Source: Ostrinia nubilalis (Eukaryota; Arthropoda; Insecta; Lepidoptera; Crambidae). From it: 64,000 bases of DNA. The stretch spans positions 3,534,001-3,598,000 of the forward strand of contig NC_087107.1 in NCBI RefSeq assembly GCF_963855985.1. Direction: 5' to 3'. The notes below the pieces were generated by a model. That model worked only from the letters and a program-made list of their open reading frames with translations, made no database searches and was not told the DNA's origin. The position numbers were made by a program, and so were the translations under genes. Positions 43,456 to 55,470 of this stretch are shown here, in pieces; positions within the stretch are counted from its first letter, which is position 1; each line of letters opens with the position of its first letter.

Positions 43456-44545
43456 AGATGAGTTACTCTCATATTTTTATGGATATCAAACGGGTAAGTA
43501 ACGGTTTGTCATTATGTTCGAACACTCGGTAACTACGAGTATTTGCGTTCAATTGCGTCATAGGAAAAGGGTCTTTATAATCCCTATAGAGCCGATATAA
43601 CATTTAATATGTATGTAAATACTTAGCCTACTGTCACATCGCAGAGAAATACCTACGTTACTTATTTATATTACGTTCTATTAACCACATAACAAAAAGT
43701 TGCGGTTGGGGTATTACACGTTATTACGCGAATTTCAATGTTATATCCCTGCCTACAGTGTGTAGGATTTGATTGACAAATGAAAGTGCTTTCGTAGAAA
43801 AATAAAACGACTCACTAATTTTTAATGTACTAAAACCAAATAGTCACTAATGTAATTTATGTTTTAGGCAGACATGACTTCTGAAAATGGCGCCCACCGT
43901 GGTAGACTGTTTAATGATGATAACTATATATCGTTCGTGTGTACTATATCTAATACCTACTATAATACAAATCGTTAAGATGCCCATGCCAGTTTGTCAC
44001 GATTGTTAAGATAGTTATACCTACTATGCTCAAACTAAGCAAACCCCTTGCAGTGTTAAGGGGAAATCTGGTCATTTTTAGGTACAAGGTATACCTAACT
44101 TCGTTTGGAACATCCTTACATTCTCCCAATCAGGTATCTTTTATAGGACTATTCCGATAATCTGCTATCGTTTTTAGAAGTCTACAGATCAAATTCCTAG
44201 CCAATTTTTACTACACATTATGTTTATACTTAGTCAAGAACAAATAGCAATTCAGCGTGCGCGTTGACCACCATAAACGTAGAGGAAGCAATGGGCAACA
44301 TGCTCCAAAAACGGCTGCCATTGTTTTTATGTTAACTTCAGCAGTACATACAATGGTTGGGACTTGAGTCAAGCTGTCACTCAATATTAATTATACGGTG
44401 GCACCAATCTTGATGGTAATTTTAATACACGACATACTTCAACATTTTAAACATGTCATTTAATAAAAGCTCGGATTCTCTAAATTACATAAGTACCAGA
44501 TTGGTACCAGAAGCCTACACTCCCCTCGCTGAAAAATCTCTACAC

Positions 44546-44749
44546 CAGGGGTTCCCAAACTTATTTTGTCTACCAACTTTGAGAATAAATTAATTTTTAG
44601 CGCCCCCATTTTTAGTCGAGAGTCGAGAGCTCAGAGAGTCCTCCTAGTAGATGAAATTACAAATCGCTCCCCAAGCCTCCTCTACACAACGCCCCAATTT
44701 TTTTTAAGGGTCCACAAGGGGGAGTTATCGCCCACTTTGGGAAAAGCTG
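44546..44749. mobile_element. hAT-type MITE with 8-bp duplication
   Basis: The ends CAGGGGTTCCCAAAC and, reversed, CAGCTTTTCCCAAAG are flanked by CTCTACAC on both sides (44538-44545 and 44750-44757). It is related to the hAT element in array 3. Confidence 0.82.
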
Positions 44750-45529
44750 CTCTACACTGATTCCCATGCTGACCAGACGGGTTGGGTAGCAGGCCTGATG
44801 TTTCGTATTATTCGTACTCTATTCAACATGCCCGCTATTTTATATCTCTGGAACTGTACACCACTCTACACCAGTAAAAAATAACTCGACAAACCCTCAC
44901 ATTTATCTATCGCGCCCTTAGTGTCGGATGAGTGACGTACTCGTATATTCCCGAGATAAAAAATCACCAGCAGTAACAGAAAAACCCAATATAAACTATT
45001 TTTTATGTCTAAATAGCCTATCCTGAGAACTTGACAAATCTGATGTCAAAGGTCAAACGACAATCTTGTTTTTACAGGTGCGATGAGTTATCAAAATATT
45101 CAGTTTCAAGCTGATTTCATCCATTACTTAAAATTAACTCTGTCAGTCCGTCTGTTACCTTTTCACAATAAAACCACTGATAAACCGATTTAGATGAAAC
45201 ATAGTGTGAAACCGTTGAAAAAACATTTATAAGATAGTTTCCCCGTCAAGTCATTTATCCCGGTTTTTGAGGAGGTGGCACGCACGCGATCTCGTATCGG
45301 GGGCAAAAGCTAGTATTAAATAACACAATGTAGAATAGACATCATAATATTACCCCTTCCGCACAAGGCGATTTACAACTGCACTTTTGTATGGCCAACT
45401 AAAATAGTCTATAAAAAATTATTCCTCCAATTGAGTATCCCAATGTGTGGATGCGTAATTATAATTTCCCTGCAATGACAATGAAATAATGGCCACATGA
45501 TTCTGCTATCAGACAAGCATTGGAGCATT

Positions 45530-45733
45530 AGGAACAACAAACTTTAGTTAGTCGTGCTTTGGAATTCGCGCGCGCCGCTCGGTGCCACGATCGCGTAGCC
45601 TGGCCGGAAAAGTTCGTGTTCGCTTCGAAGTTTAAAAAATAAAACGTTCGAAAAAGTTTTGAATTTAAAAATCTTTTGTTCTTTTTATTATAAAGTGGTT
45701 TAAAAAAAGTGTGGAGGATCTAATTAATTTTGG
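45530..45733 (+). promoter_or_regulatory. Candidate CpG-rich promoter and 5' noncoding exon
   Basis: A sharp CpG-rich patch (GGAATTCGCGCGCGCCGCTC and following) in AT-rich DNA is followed by an AT-rich leader without an ORF and the donor-like GGGTGAGTTT at about 45732. It could be the untranslated first exon of the GPCR gene whose second exon begins at 57626. The distance (12 kb) makes this a guess. Confidence 0.25.
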
Positions 45734-46383
45734 GTGAGTTTAATTGACGTTTTTTCATGAGAAAAGTTTTCCGACATTAAATTAAAAGATATACAAAATA
45801 CGACAACTCTTTCATTCTAGGTTTATGGTTATTATTAAGACTAGCTGTGTCCGCGACTTCATCCGCGTAGAAGTCGAAAACGTTCTCGTAGGATTTATAA
45901 ATGGTTTTTTAACGTTACATTTGAAGTAGATTGGACGAAGGAATTACGTTATCTCATACAAACTTTGCCCCCCTTTTTCACCTCCTTAGGGGAAAATTTT
46001 TGGTATTAGATGCCTACGTCATTTATAAAGTACACACCCTCCAAGTATCAGGTCTCTACGATCAGCGGTTTAGGCTTTGCGTTGATCCATCAGTGGCGCG
46101 CGCACTTGATCATTATTTTGCTGCGATGTTATTTTAAAACTGCGATATCTTCTAAGATATTTATTGAAATCGAATGATTTAAAGGGCAAGTATATTTAAA
46201 ATTAAATACTTGTGATGAATAACTTATTTATTTGGATAAGGATTAATATCATGTTTATAAAAACAGTGCATTATTTTAAAACAGATTTGGTTTGCATAAA
46301 AAAGGTTACAGTGAGCCGACCTTAAAAATAAACATATTATTATGCTATTGCCGACTTTTTTTTAGAACTTTTAAAGGGGAACA

Positions 46384-46655
46384 ATCCTGTCATACATAAT
46401 TTTTGCGAAACTTTAACCGTTTACAAGTAAAAAAATCCTTGATTTTTTTATTGGTGCGAAACATTTTTCATTGGTGCTCCGCCCCTATTGGTCTTAACGT
46501 TATGATATATAGCCTGAAGCCTTCAGCGATAAATGGGCTTTCTAACACAAAAATAATTTTTCAAATCGGACCAGTAGTTCCTGAGATTAGCGCGTTCAAG
46601 TAAACAAACAAACAAACAAACAAACTCTTCAGCTTTATAATATTAGTATAGATGT
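46384..46655 (-). mobile_element. Helitron-like repeat
   Basis: It ends 'ctttataatattagtataga' with (AAAC)n before it, matching 26326-26575 in inverse orientation. Confidence 0.5.
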
Positions 46656-47008
46656 ACCACAAGTAAAACTACTAGATTATGGTTTTCCCGAAATGTAGAG
46701 TTATTTCCATATTGGCCAATATAGTTAGTTACCTAATACCTATTTAAATTCCACGATAAATAAACGCTTAGAAGGTAAATTAAACTTGATATTTCACTGC
46801 TTGGTTAGCAGAATACTTTTTGCCGCCAAAAATCACTTGCATGCATTTGCGAGGTTACAAACCTTGGTAACATTTTATTACAACGAAGCAAAAACTCTAG
46901 CGCTCTTCCTGAATAGAGTTCGATTTGTGTAAAATATCTTCAACTAGGTGATTCAAGATTTTATGGACTATAATAAGTAGCTTTAAATAATTTACATCCT
47001 ATCGTACC

Positions 47009-47200
47009 TACTAATATTATAAATGCGAAAGTTTGGATGTCTGGATGTTTGTTACTCTTTCACGCAAAAACTACGTAACGGATTTTGATGAAACTTTACA
47101 GTATTATTGTTTATAACCCAGAATAACATATAGGCTATAATTTATGACGATCTGTGACAAACTAAATTTCACGCGGGTGAAGCCGCGGGCAAAAGCTAGT
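47009..47200 (+). mobile_element. Helitron-like (Lep1-type) repeat, full unit
   Basis: CTACTAATATTATAAATGCG to GCCGCGGGCAAAAGCTAGT. The terminal CTAGT fits a Helitron 3' end (CTRR followed by T). Confidence 0.65.
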
Positions 47201-48639
47201 AATTTTATAAAGAAACTAAACCATTTAACGAAAATAAATCTTGTCGTGATTTTTTGTCATCTTGTCTCTTAGAGAATTAATCGTGAATCCTCTATGCCTT
47301 GTCTTGGTCACTCTTTTGCTAAAATCAAGAGTAGGTACGTACCTACTATTAATTGTTAAAAATAAAGTTATACTAATTTTTATTACACAAAATAATAGGT
47401 AAGGTACTGATTCCTTCATAATCCCTCTAGTTAAACTAAATGTTAATTTCTTGTGGAGTTTTTGAGTAGTTTCAGCACAGTTGTAATACCTTGTGATCGA
47501 TGGGTTATGGCATTCTGCGTTAAAAAAAGTTATGATCGTATACAATTTTAAATTATAATCTAGATTCTAGGTAGATTCTAGAATCAAAGAATAAAGACGC
47601 CAATACAGGATAAAACTACGCCTGAAAATATTCATCCTTCTTCTCTAAAGTAAAATCCACGTTTTAAGTTTAGAATTTCAAATTAACTGGCGACACATTT
47701 TCGTTGTTTCGTTGAATAATACAAATCCGTGGCATCTAGTGAATGAATGAACATGCTAAGCTATTATTTCAATTTAAAATGATATAAATAAATTTAATAT
47801 TAAGCGGTTTTTTCATAGGGCATTTTGAATGCTTTAAGCATCACAGTTTATTTATTACTTGAAACATTATTTATTTGGGACATAAAAAAACCTTAAAAAC
47901 TAACCTTTCAAAATTACGATAAGCATTTATTTTTAATGGAACCTATGAACACAAATAAATGATTTTGATTTTTTGAGCAGATTTGAGACAGCCAATATTT
48001 TGACATTTGATTTTGAATAAGACTGAAATTACCTACTCGGCTTGTACGATTGCACCCTTTGGGTTTGTGCCGGCCGTAAAACGCCCGTAAAAATATGTTA
48101 TTTTATTCCAGCTTACAAAAAGGTAGAATGTGCTTCTGCGAGGTCCAATTTATGGTTATAGATACTGAAATTTATCAAAATTGGTTCAGCGGTTTATATG
48201 TATGAAAAACATAACACATATAAAAACTTAATACTTTCTGTTTTTATTAGTAGCTGTAGATTTACGTAGTATTTACATAAACATAATACATTAATTCAAC
48301 AGAAGTGTTATTTTAGTTCTACAATGATTCTTTTAGGACTTGTCACGTGGGTAGCTCTAGTTTTAAGGAAAATCTTAAAGATAATTAAATATTTACATAT
48401 TTACTATTAACTAACGAGTTATTAGCAAGTAGACACTTGTGAGTTTAAATAATAGGGCGCTTATTAAGTTAGTGATAAGGCTATCACTAAGTTCGTGTTA
48501 TCAGTTTGTTCTTCCTTTTACAAGTGCAAGAGCATTCGTGGGGATTCGAATTACAAACAAATCTATACAGGGTCCGCACTCGAGTTAGAGCTCTGCAAAT
48601 GGACTGTAGTGTGAATACTCTCACTGTTAACGGGATGTT

Positions 48640-48887
48640 CATCATCATCATCATCATCAACAGCCCTTTACAGTCCACTACTGGACTATGAGCTTCCTCC
48701 ACTATAGTGGAGGGTTTGGCCATCATCCCCACGCTTGGCAGGCGGGTTGGAGATCGCAGTTGAAAAGATTGATGTGTTTCAGAGAGCGCTGCTGCCCGTT
48801 CTCGTTGATGTGTAGTTCCTAAGTCGCCTCTTACGACACCCGTGGGAAGAGTAGGGGTTGGTGACAAATGTATTCTACTGTAATGTA
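48640..48887 (-). mobile_element. SINE-like unit (248 bp), copy 2
   Basis: It is flanked by AACGGGATGTT at 48629-48639 and 48888-48898. In minus orientation it begins at the same base as 38417-38667 ('cagtagaatacatttgtcac') and ends in a GAT run. A shared 5' end argues for a SINE, not a randomly truncated LINE. Confidence 0.78.
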
Positions 48888-49889
48888 AACGGGATGTTGG
48901 TATTGTTCGTGTGAACGTTAATTTCTAAAATACGAATACTAATGAAAAATAAGTAACCGGGATCCTGTAGAAAACAGTAACTGGAAAAAACGGGAAGTCT
49001 CCGTGTGAACAAGCCCTTACGTCTCATACGGTGTCATAACGTATTAGAATGCTTATTGAATGAATTGAATCGAGTGAATCTGGTAACATTTGGGATGACA
49101 GGCAGGAATAATCGAGAGAATAGCCAATCGTAATCAAAGAAAATGTAACTGAATAGTATTTTTTGACTCTGCTTAAAATCGATGTCGTTATCTACAAAAT
49201 AGATTCCTTTATATTATGCAAATTAAAATTCTTAATCGCCTCTCTGAATATAGTAGGTACGTCTCTGAAATTATGCTCATAGCTTATATGTAGAGATAAT
49301 AAAAAAATTTTGACCAATCGTAGATTTGCTGAAACTTTTCTTGAGACTTAATACATCCTACTTGAGAGTTGTGTCATAATGCGGACTTGCGATGTGTAAC
49401 TTGAGCTTAACGCAATAAAGCTTAAAGAGCAAAGCCCACACTGTATTACCTACTTAATAAGTACTTCTAAGTCAAATAAAGTAGTCGATTTTATTTACTT
49501 AGCACTTTCAGGAGCTTACCTCGCTGTAGAGCCGTTATCAAAATATTATCAGCACTACAACCTACGTATAACTTCATTATCACCTATATCTGTTATTATA
49601 GCGGATTATATTAATAAACGATTAAGGTTATATGCGAAAGGTGCCGGCAATATTAAGTTTGTTATTCCCACGTTTTTAGGGCAGCTTTTTATCTGGATCG
49701 TTTTCGATAGGGCAAAAAATTATACAAAGGCATTAAATAAAGGCTCCATAAGAGCTTTAATTTTTTCATAATAAGATTCTTTGGAAATAATTAAACATTG
49801 AGGGTTACCTCAAAGGCCGTGTTGATTAGTTACTGATGTTATTATCTTTGTTGATTAAAATCGTACCGAACTTCAAGGTCAGGTGACTT

Positions 49890-49949
49890 ATGCCTGTTTT
49901 ATATCAATCCCTAGTTTTTAAGTGTCCCTATAATGGTGAAAACGGGCAT
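49890..49949. mobile_element. MITE family I, shortened copy
   Basis: 'Tgcctgttttatatcaatcc' faces 'ggtgaaaacgggcat'. It lacks the middle of 651-755. Confidence 0.5.
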
Positions 49950-50417
49950 TAATCTATTTAATTCCCAAAGTAAAGCTTATCCTTGGTAGAAGAAAGCTCC
50001 GCCAAACACCTTTATAAGTCGATTAAAGCTTTGAAGTGTTATTTAGTTCTGATTAAGCTTTACGGGCCCCATGACGGTTTCTGTTTACCTTCGTCCAGGA
50101 AACAACCTTTTTGTTTCAGCGGTCAAGTGAAGGTCGGGAGAGAGACACGGGATATCGGAAACTTTCATTAGATGAGTTTGTTGCTATGGGCATTATGGGA
50201 TAATCCACACTGTTTTATAACATAGAGTCATTTATTAAAACAAGGATACATATTTACCATGGCAGTAGGTAGGTATATATTATATAAAATGTAAAACAAT
50301 ATTTAACCCTTAGTAAACATTACGTTTGGAAATTAAAAGTTCTTCATTTAAGTACCTACTCAACCCCGTTATTACTATCCTTTTTTCCTAAGGATTTTCT
50401 TGGTTCTTGGTATATAT

Positions 50418-50510
50418 TGTAACGCGGGTATTCTATAAACCAGTCTGGCAATAAATGTCGAACAGTATGCACGCCTTTTATTTGTCACTGGCGACAGGCG
50501 GACTCACGTG
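50418..50510 (+). other. Possible LTR 3' end and primer-binding region of the gag-pol element
   Basis: TGTAACGCGGG ... TTTATTTGTCA has TG/CA ends and includes AATAAA. It is followed by CTGGCGACAGGCGGACTC, in the position expected for a primer-binding site about 70-90 nt before gag. No matching 3' LTR exists in the window, so this is a suggestion only. Confidence 0.3.
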
Positions 50511-50576
50511 GTCACAAACTGACCGGGCGAAAATTGTTGTGTGCGATAAATAGCAGAAATATTGTTTTATTTTATC

Positions 50577-52883
50577 ATGGGGGGCGTGGGACGAATTCAA
50601 GAATTTGATGTGAAGTCTGGGAACTGGACAGTGTATTGTGAGCGGATAGAAATGTATTTTCTTGCGAACAAAATTGAAGATAACCTCAAATTACCCACTT
50701 TAATTGCGGTGATGGGGGAGGAAGCGTATCAATTATTGTCTACATTATCGAGTCCACAAAAACCATCGACGTTAACTTATGAAGTAGCAGTTACTCTTAT
50801 GAAGAATCATCTACAACCTAAACCATCAATCTTGGCGGCACGATACTTATTTCGGCAACGGCGACAAGCAAACGGAGAATCGGTAGCTGATTACGTCACT
50901 GAGCTAAAGAGACTCGCAAAACCCTGTGATTTCGGCTCGACCCTAGAAGAAAACTTACGTGACCAAATCGTGTGTGGAATAACAAGTGAAACCACGAGAC
51001 AAAGATTATTCGCGGAAGATGACTGCATAGCATTTAATCGGGCGGTCAAGTTGGCGGTAACATTGGAAACGGCCGAAAAAAATGCATGCGCTGTCGATCG
51101 CGACATTAGTTCGACAGTCACGGTGAATAAGATCCAGAATAACTTAAAGTGCATGGCGTGCGGAGATAACGGACATAAGACAGAAAACTGTAAATATAAA
51201 AACTTCGAGTGCAGTTTCTGTAAGAATTTAGGCCACCTAAGAAGGATGTGTCCGGAAAAAAGTGCAAGTGGAAGACCCGAAATGACGAGGGCGCCTAGCA
51301 ATTACCAACCACGGGGAGTGACCTTCACTGGAAGGGGTCGCGGGGGATGGCGTGGAAGGCGTAGCGGCAACGGTGGCGCAGCAACGACGCGCGGAAAAAG
51401 CGGCGGCCAAGCCGGGAGCGACCGGAACGCGGACACGTACTGGGTGCATCAGCACGGCGGCAGCGGCACGGGAGAGGACAATTACGACGACGGCTGCTTT
51501 GCGTCGATACCGGGGGTCGACGACAAAGAAAGCGATGACGAGGATGACGAGCAACCGATGTATCAAATGTCTATAAGTAAATACAGACCGGTATGTATCA
51601 CTCTTTTAGTACAGAAGAAGTCTTTAAACATGGAAATAGATACCGGTTCTGCCTTGTCTTGTATTAGTTCTATTACTTATCAGACCAACTATAGTAACTT
51701 GCCTCTTCATTCTTGTCAATTAAAATTAAAATTTTATAATGGTTCTATAATTCAACCACTTGGCTATATCAAAGTGGAAGTAAAATATAAAAACATAAGT
51801 AAACAATTGGATTTGTATGTAATAAATAACGGCACTACCACTTTGCTAGGTCGTCAATGGCTCTCAGAATTAAATATCGAAATACCTAAAATAAATGTAA
51901 ACAATGTGAACATCGCAAGACAAGACAATAATAATAAACAATTGAATGAAATAATTTCCAGGCATGAGTCATTGTTCGACGGGACACTGGGTCGCTTCGC
52001 GGGGCCGGCGGTGCAGCTGCACGTGCGCGAGGGCGCGGAGCCCGTGTTCTGCCGCGCGCGGCCCGTGCCGTACGCGCTGCGCCCGCGCGTCGACGCCGAG
52101 CTCGACGCCATGCTGCGCGCCGGCGTCATCGAGCCCGTGGAGCGCTCCGACTGGGCCACTCCTCTGGTGATCGCGAGAAAGGCGGATGGCGGTATACGTC
52201 TATGTGCGGACTATAAGGTAACCTTGAATCGTGTCTTGATGGTCGACAGATACCCGGTTCCAAAAGTTGAGGACTTGTTTAGTGACCTATGTGGGAACGA
52301 ATATTTTACTAAATTAGATCTCTCTCAAGCCTATAATCAGCTGATCCTCGATGAGTCATCTAGAAAGTACACAGTTATTAACACCCATCGAGGACTGTTC
52401 AAATACAACCGTTTGGTGTACGGTCTTTCTTCGAGCCCAGGAATTTTTCAAAAGTTTATGGAAAATCTTTTTAAAGGTATGTCAGATGTAGTCATATTTT
52501 ACGACGATATTTTAATCAAAAGCAAAAATATAATTAGTCACTTAAAAACTATTGAGCAAGTTTTAGAAATTTTACAGACCAACGGGCTTAAAATTAAAAA
52601 GAGTAAATGCAATTTCTTATCAGAACATGTAGAATATCTGGGATTTATTATAGATAAGAAGGGCCTAAGAACCAATCCCGACAAAATTAAACCAATAATT
52701 GACATGCCTCCGCCACGGAATACTACGGAATTAAAATCATTCTTAGGCATGGTGAACTTTTATGGGAAATTTGTTAAAAACCTTGCATCATATTTATCAC
52801 CACTATATAACTTATTAAAGAAAGGGAAACACTACTACTGGGGAAAAGAGGAAAATAATAATTTTTTGAGGATTAAAAAATGA
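50577..52883 (+). pseudogene. Ty3/gypsy-type retrotransposon gag-pol, truncated after reverse transcriptase
   Basis: From the ATG at 50577 one uninterrupted frame of about 768 codons runs to a stop at 52881-52883. Domains in order are a gag-like region (about residues 1-170), two CCHC zinc knuckles near 200 and 220 (CMACGDNGHKTENC and CSFCKNLGHLRRMC), a Gly/Arg-rich basic stretch, an acidic patch, a retropepsin with IDTGSALS near 355, and a reverse transcriptase from about 520 with FYDDIL near 640. RNase H and integrase are absent because the sequence breaks into unrelated DNA at 52882. No internal stops suggests a young copy. Codon use is patchy, with strongly GC-ending segments at about 51340-51540 and 51975-52160. 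Confidence 0.9.
51008..52881 (+). repeat. Left arm of a 1,874-bp inverted repeat
   Basis: It runs from ATTCGCGGAAG in gag to ...GAGGATTAAAAAAT and is mirrored by 53064-54937. Arm lengths are exactly equal. The translated products are the same throughout; I saw one base difference (C here, T in the other arm at the ACCTT(C/T)ACTGG site near 51328). Confidence 0.9.
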
Positions 52884-53063
52884 CAGGTTCGTGGAAATTG
52901 TCCAAACGACTGGGTCTAAGTTCTTTAAAACCCGTCGTTCAAAAGGAACCAAAAAGATCTCTGACCTCACCAATCAACTCATGGAAGAGAGACGGAACTT
53001 GGTTCTGCAGTCCTCTGAAGATGCTGCTCAGTATCGGCGCCTTAACGCTTGTACTGCATAGTA
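52882..53063 (+). pseudogene. 182-bp spacer: fragment of a LINE open reading frame
   Basis: One frame reads RFVEIVQTTGSKFFKTRRSK, GTKKISDLTNQLMEERRNLV and LQSSEDAAQYRRLNACTA to a stop at the junction. This resembles the linker between endonuclease and reverse transcriptase in RTE-type LINEs. It is unrelated to the gag-pol arms on both sides. Confidence 0.6.
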
Positions 53064-54937
53064 ATTTTTTAATCCTCAAAAAATTATTATTTTCCTCTTT
53101 TCCCCAGTAGTAGTGTTTCCCTTTCTTTAATAAGTTATATAGTGGTGATAAATATGATGCAAGGTTTTTAACAAATTTCCCATAAAAGTTCACCATGCCT
53201 AAGAATGATTTTAATTCCGTAGTATTCCGTGGCGGAGGCATGTCAATTATTGGTTTAATTTTGTCGGGATTGGTTCTTAGGCCCTTCTTATCTATAATAA
53301 ATCCCAGATATTCTACATGTTCTGATAAGAAATTGCATTTACTCTTTTTAATTTTAAGCCCGTTGGTCTGTAAAATTTCTAAAACTTGCTCAATAGTTTT
53401 TAAGTGACTAATTATATTTTTGCTTTTGATTAAAATATCGTCGTAAAATATGACTACATCTGACATACCTTTAAAAAGATTTTCCATAAACTTTTGAAAA
53501 ATTCCTGGGCTCGAAGAAAGACCGTACACCAAACGGTTGTATTTGAACAGTCCTCGATGGGTGTTAATAACTGTGTACTTTCTAGATGACTCATCGAGGA
53601 TCAGCTGATTATAGGCTTGAGAGAGATCTAATTTAGTAAAATATTCGTTCCCACATAGGTCACTAAACAAGTCCTCAACTTTTGGAACCGGGTATCTGTC
53701 GACCATCAAGACACGATTCAAGGTTACCTTATAGTCCGCACATAGACGTATACCGCCATCCGCCTTTCTCGCGATCACCAGAGGAGTGGCCCAGTCGGAG
53801 CGCTCCACGGGCTCGATGACGCCGGCGCGCAGCATGGCGTCGAGCTCGGCGTCGACGCGCGGGCGCAGCGCGTACGGCACGGGCCGCGCGCGGCAGAACA
53901 CGGGCTCCGCGCCCTCGCGCACGTGCAGCTGCACCGCCGGCCCCGCGAAGCGACCCAGTGTCCCGTCGAACAATGACTCATGCCTGGAAATTATTTCATT
54001 CAATTGTTTATTATTATTGTCTTGTCTTGCGATGTTCACATTGTTTACATTTATTTTAGGTATTTCGATATTTAATTCTGAGAGCCATTGACGACCTAGC
54101 AAAGTGGTAGTGCCGTTATTTATTACATACAAATCCAATTGTTTACTTATGTTTTTATATTTTACTTCCACTTTGATATAGCCAAGTGGTTGAATTATAG
54201 AACCATTATAAAATTTTAATTTTAATTGACAAGAATGAAGAGGCAAGTTACTATAGTTGGTCTGATAAGTAATAGAACTAATACAAGACAAGGCAGAACC
54301 GGTATCTATTTCCATGTTTAAAGACTTCTTCTGTACTAAAAGAGTGATACATACCGGTCTGTATTTACTTATAGACATTTGATACATCGGTTGCTCGTCA
54401 TCCTCGTCATCGCTTTCTTTGTCGTCGACCCCCGGTATCGACGCAAAGCAGCCGTCGTCGTAATTGTCCTCTCCCGTGCCGCTGCCGCCGTGCTGATGCA
54501 CCCAGTACGTGTCCGCGTTCCGGTCGCTCCCGGCTTGGCCGCCGCTTTTTCCGCGCGTCGTTGCTGCGCCACCGTTGCCGCTACGCCTTCCACGCCATCC
54601 CCCGCGACCCCTTCCAGTAAAGGTCACTCCCCGTGGTTGGTAATTGCTAGGCGCCCTCGTCATTTCGGGTCTTCCACTTGCACTTTTTTCCGGACACATC
54701 CTTCTTAGGTGGCCTAAATTCTTACAGAAACTGCACTCGAAGTTTTTATATTTACAGTTTTCTGTCTTATGTCCGTTATCTCCGCACGCCATGCACTTTA
54801 AGTTATTCTGGATCTTATTCACCGTGACTGTCGAACTAATGTCGCGATCGACAGCGCATGCATTTTTTTCGGCCGTTTCCAATGTTACCGCCAACTTGAC
54901 CGCCCGATTAAATGCTATGCAGTCATCTTCCGCGAAT
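53064..54937 (-). pseudogene. Inverted partial copy of gag-pol (right arm)
   Basis: On the minus strand the same frame runs from FAEDDCIAFNRAVKLAV to the same end point as the left copy, carrying both zinc knuckles, DTGS and FYDDIL. It lacks the first 145 or so residues of gag and everything after the reverse transcriptase. The frame is open, but no start codon of its own is expected. Confidence 0.9.
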
Positions 54938-55289
54938 GTATGTAGGTAATTACTACATTTGCGTCTTGTAATTACCAACGTGCCATTTGGCGCTCACCCT
55001 TGTGCGACTCACATATTATGTTATGTCTGGTTTCTAGTAGATGCCACCTCGGTTATGAGTTCGGGAAGCACATATACCTACCTACATCCTTTGGGCAGCC
55101 CTGGGTAGCGCGGTTAGTAAACTCATAATAGAGTCGCGCAGTTTGTAAAGTTGGTAGGTGGTTGGTGTAGGTAAAGTTTTCCACGCGAAAAGCCAGATGG
55201 CAAGGAGCGCCAAAATATCGCACAATATCATACGCTGACTCTAAGACATATATTTCCTCTTTTATAGGTAGTATACTATCGTCGTCCAA

Positions 55290-55470
55290 TAAATCTATAC
55301 TAATATTATTAATGCGAAAGTAACTCTGTCTGTCTGTCTTGATTTCACGCCTAAACCACTATTAAACCGATTTTGATGAAAGGCATAGAGATAGTTTGAG
55401 TCCCGGTAAAGGACATAGGATAGTTTTTATCCCAGTTTTTGAAACAGGGACGCTTGCGATAAAGTTTTGT
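55290..55470 (+). mobile_element. Helitron-like repeat, degraded
   Basis: ATCTATACTAATATTATTAA with 'gcgaaagtaactctgtctgtc' and 'gattttgatgaaaggcatag' matches the core of the units at 45.1 and 47.0 kb. Confidence 0.5.

Larger units (their letters stand above)
42295..50400. other. Gene-poor stretch rich in repeats
   Basis: No supported coding exon. Apart from the elements listed separately it is AT-rich with short random ORFs. A GC-rich, TATA-less island near 45.56 kb is a candidate first exon. Confidence 0.5.

Noticed and set aside
48506..48867. 126-codon minus-strand ORF starting MSPTPTLPTGVVRGDL
   Set aside because: It is the SINE-like unit at 48640-48887 plus flank; the same peptide start occurs in the copy at 38.4 kb.
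51237..51566. 109-codon ORF antisense to gag, and its twin at 54379-54708
   Set aside because: A shadow frame in GC-rich Gly/Arg codons, repeated only because the DNA is an inverted repeat.
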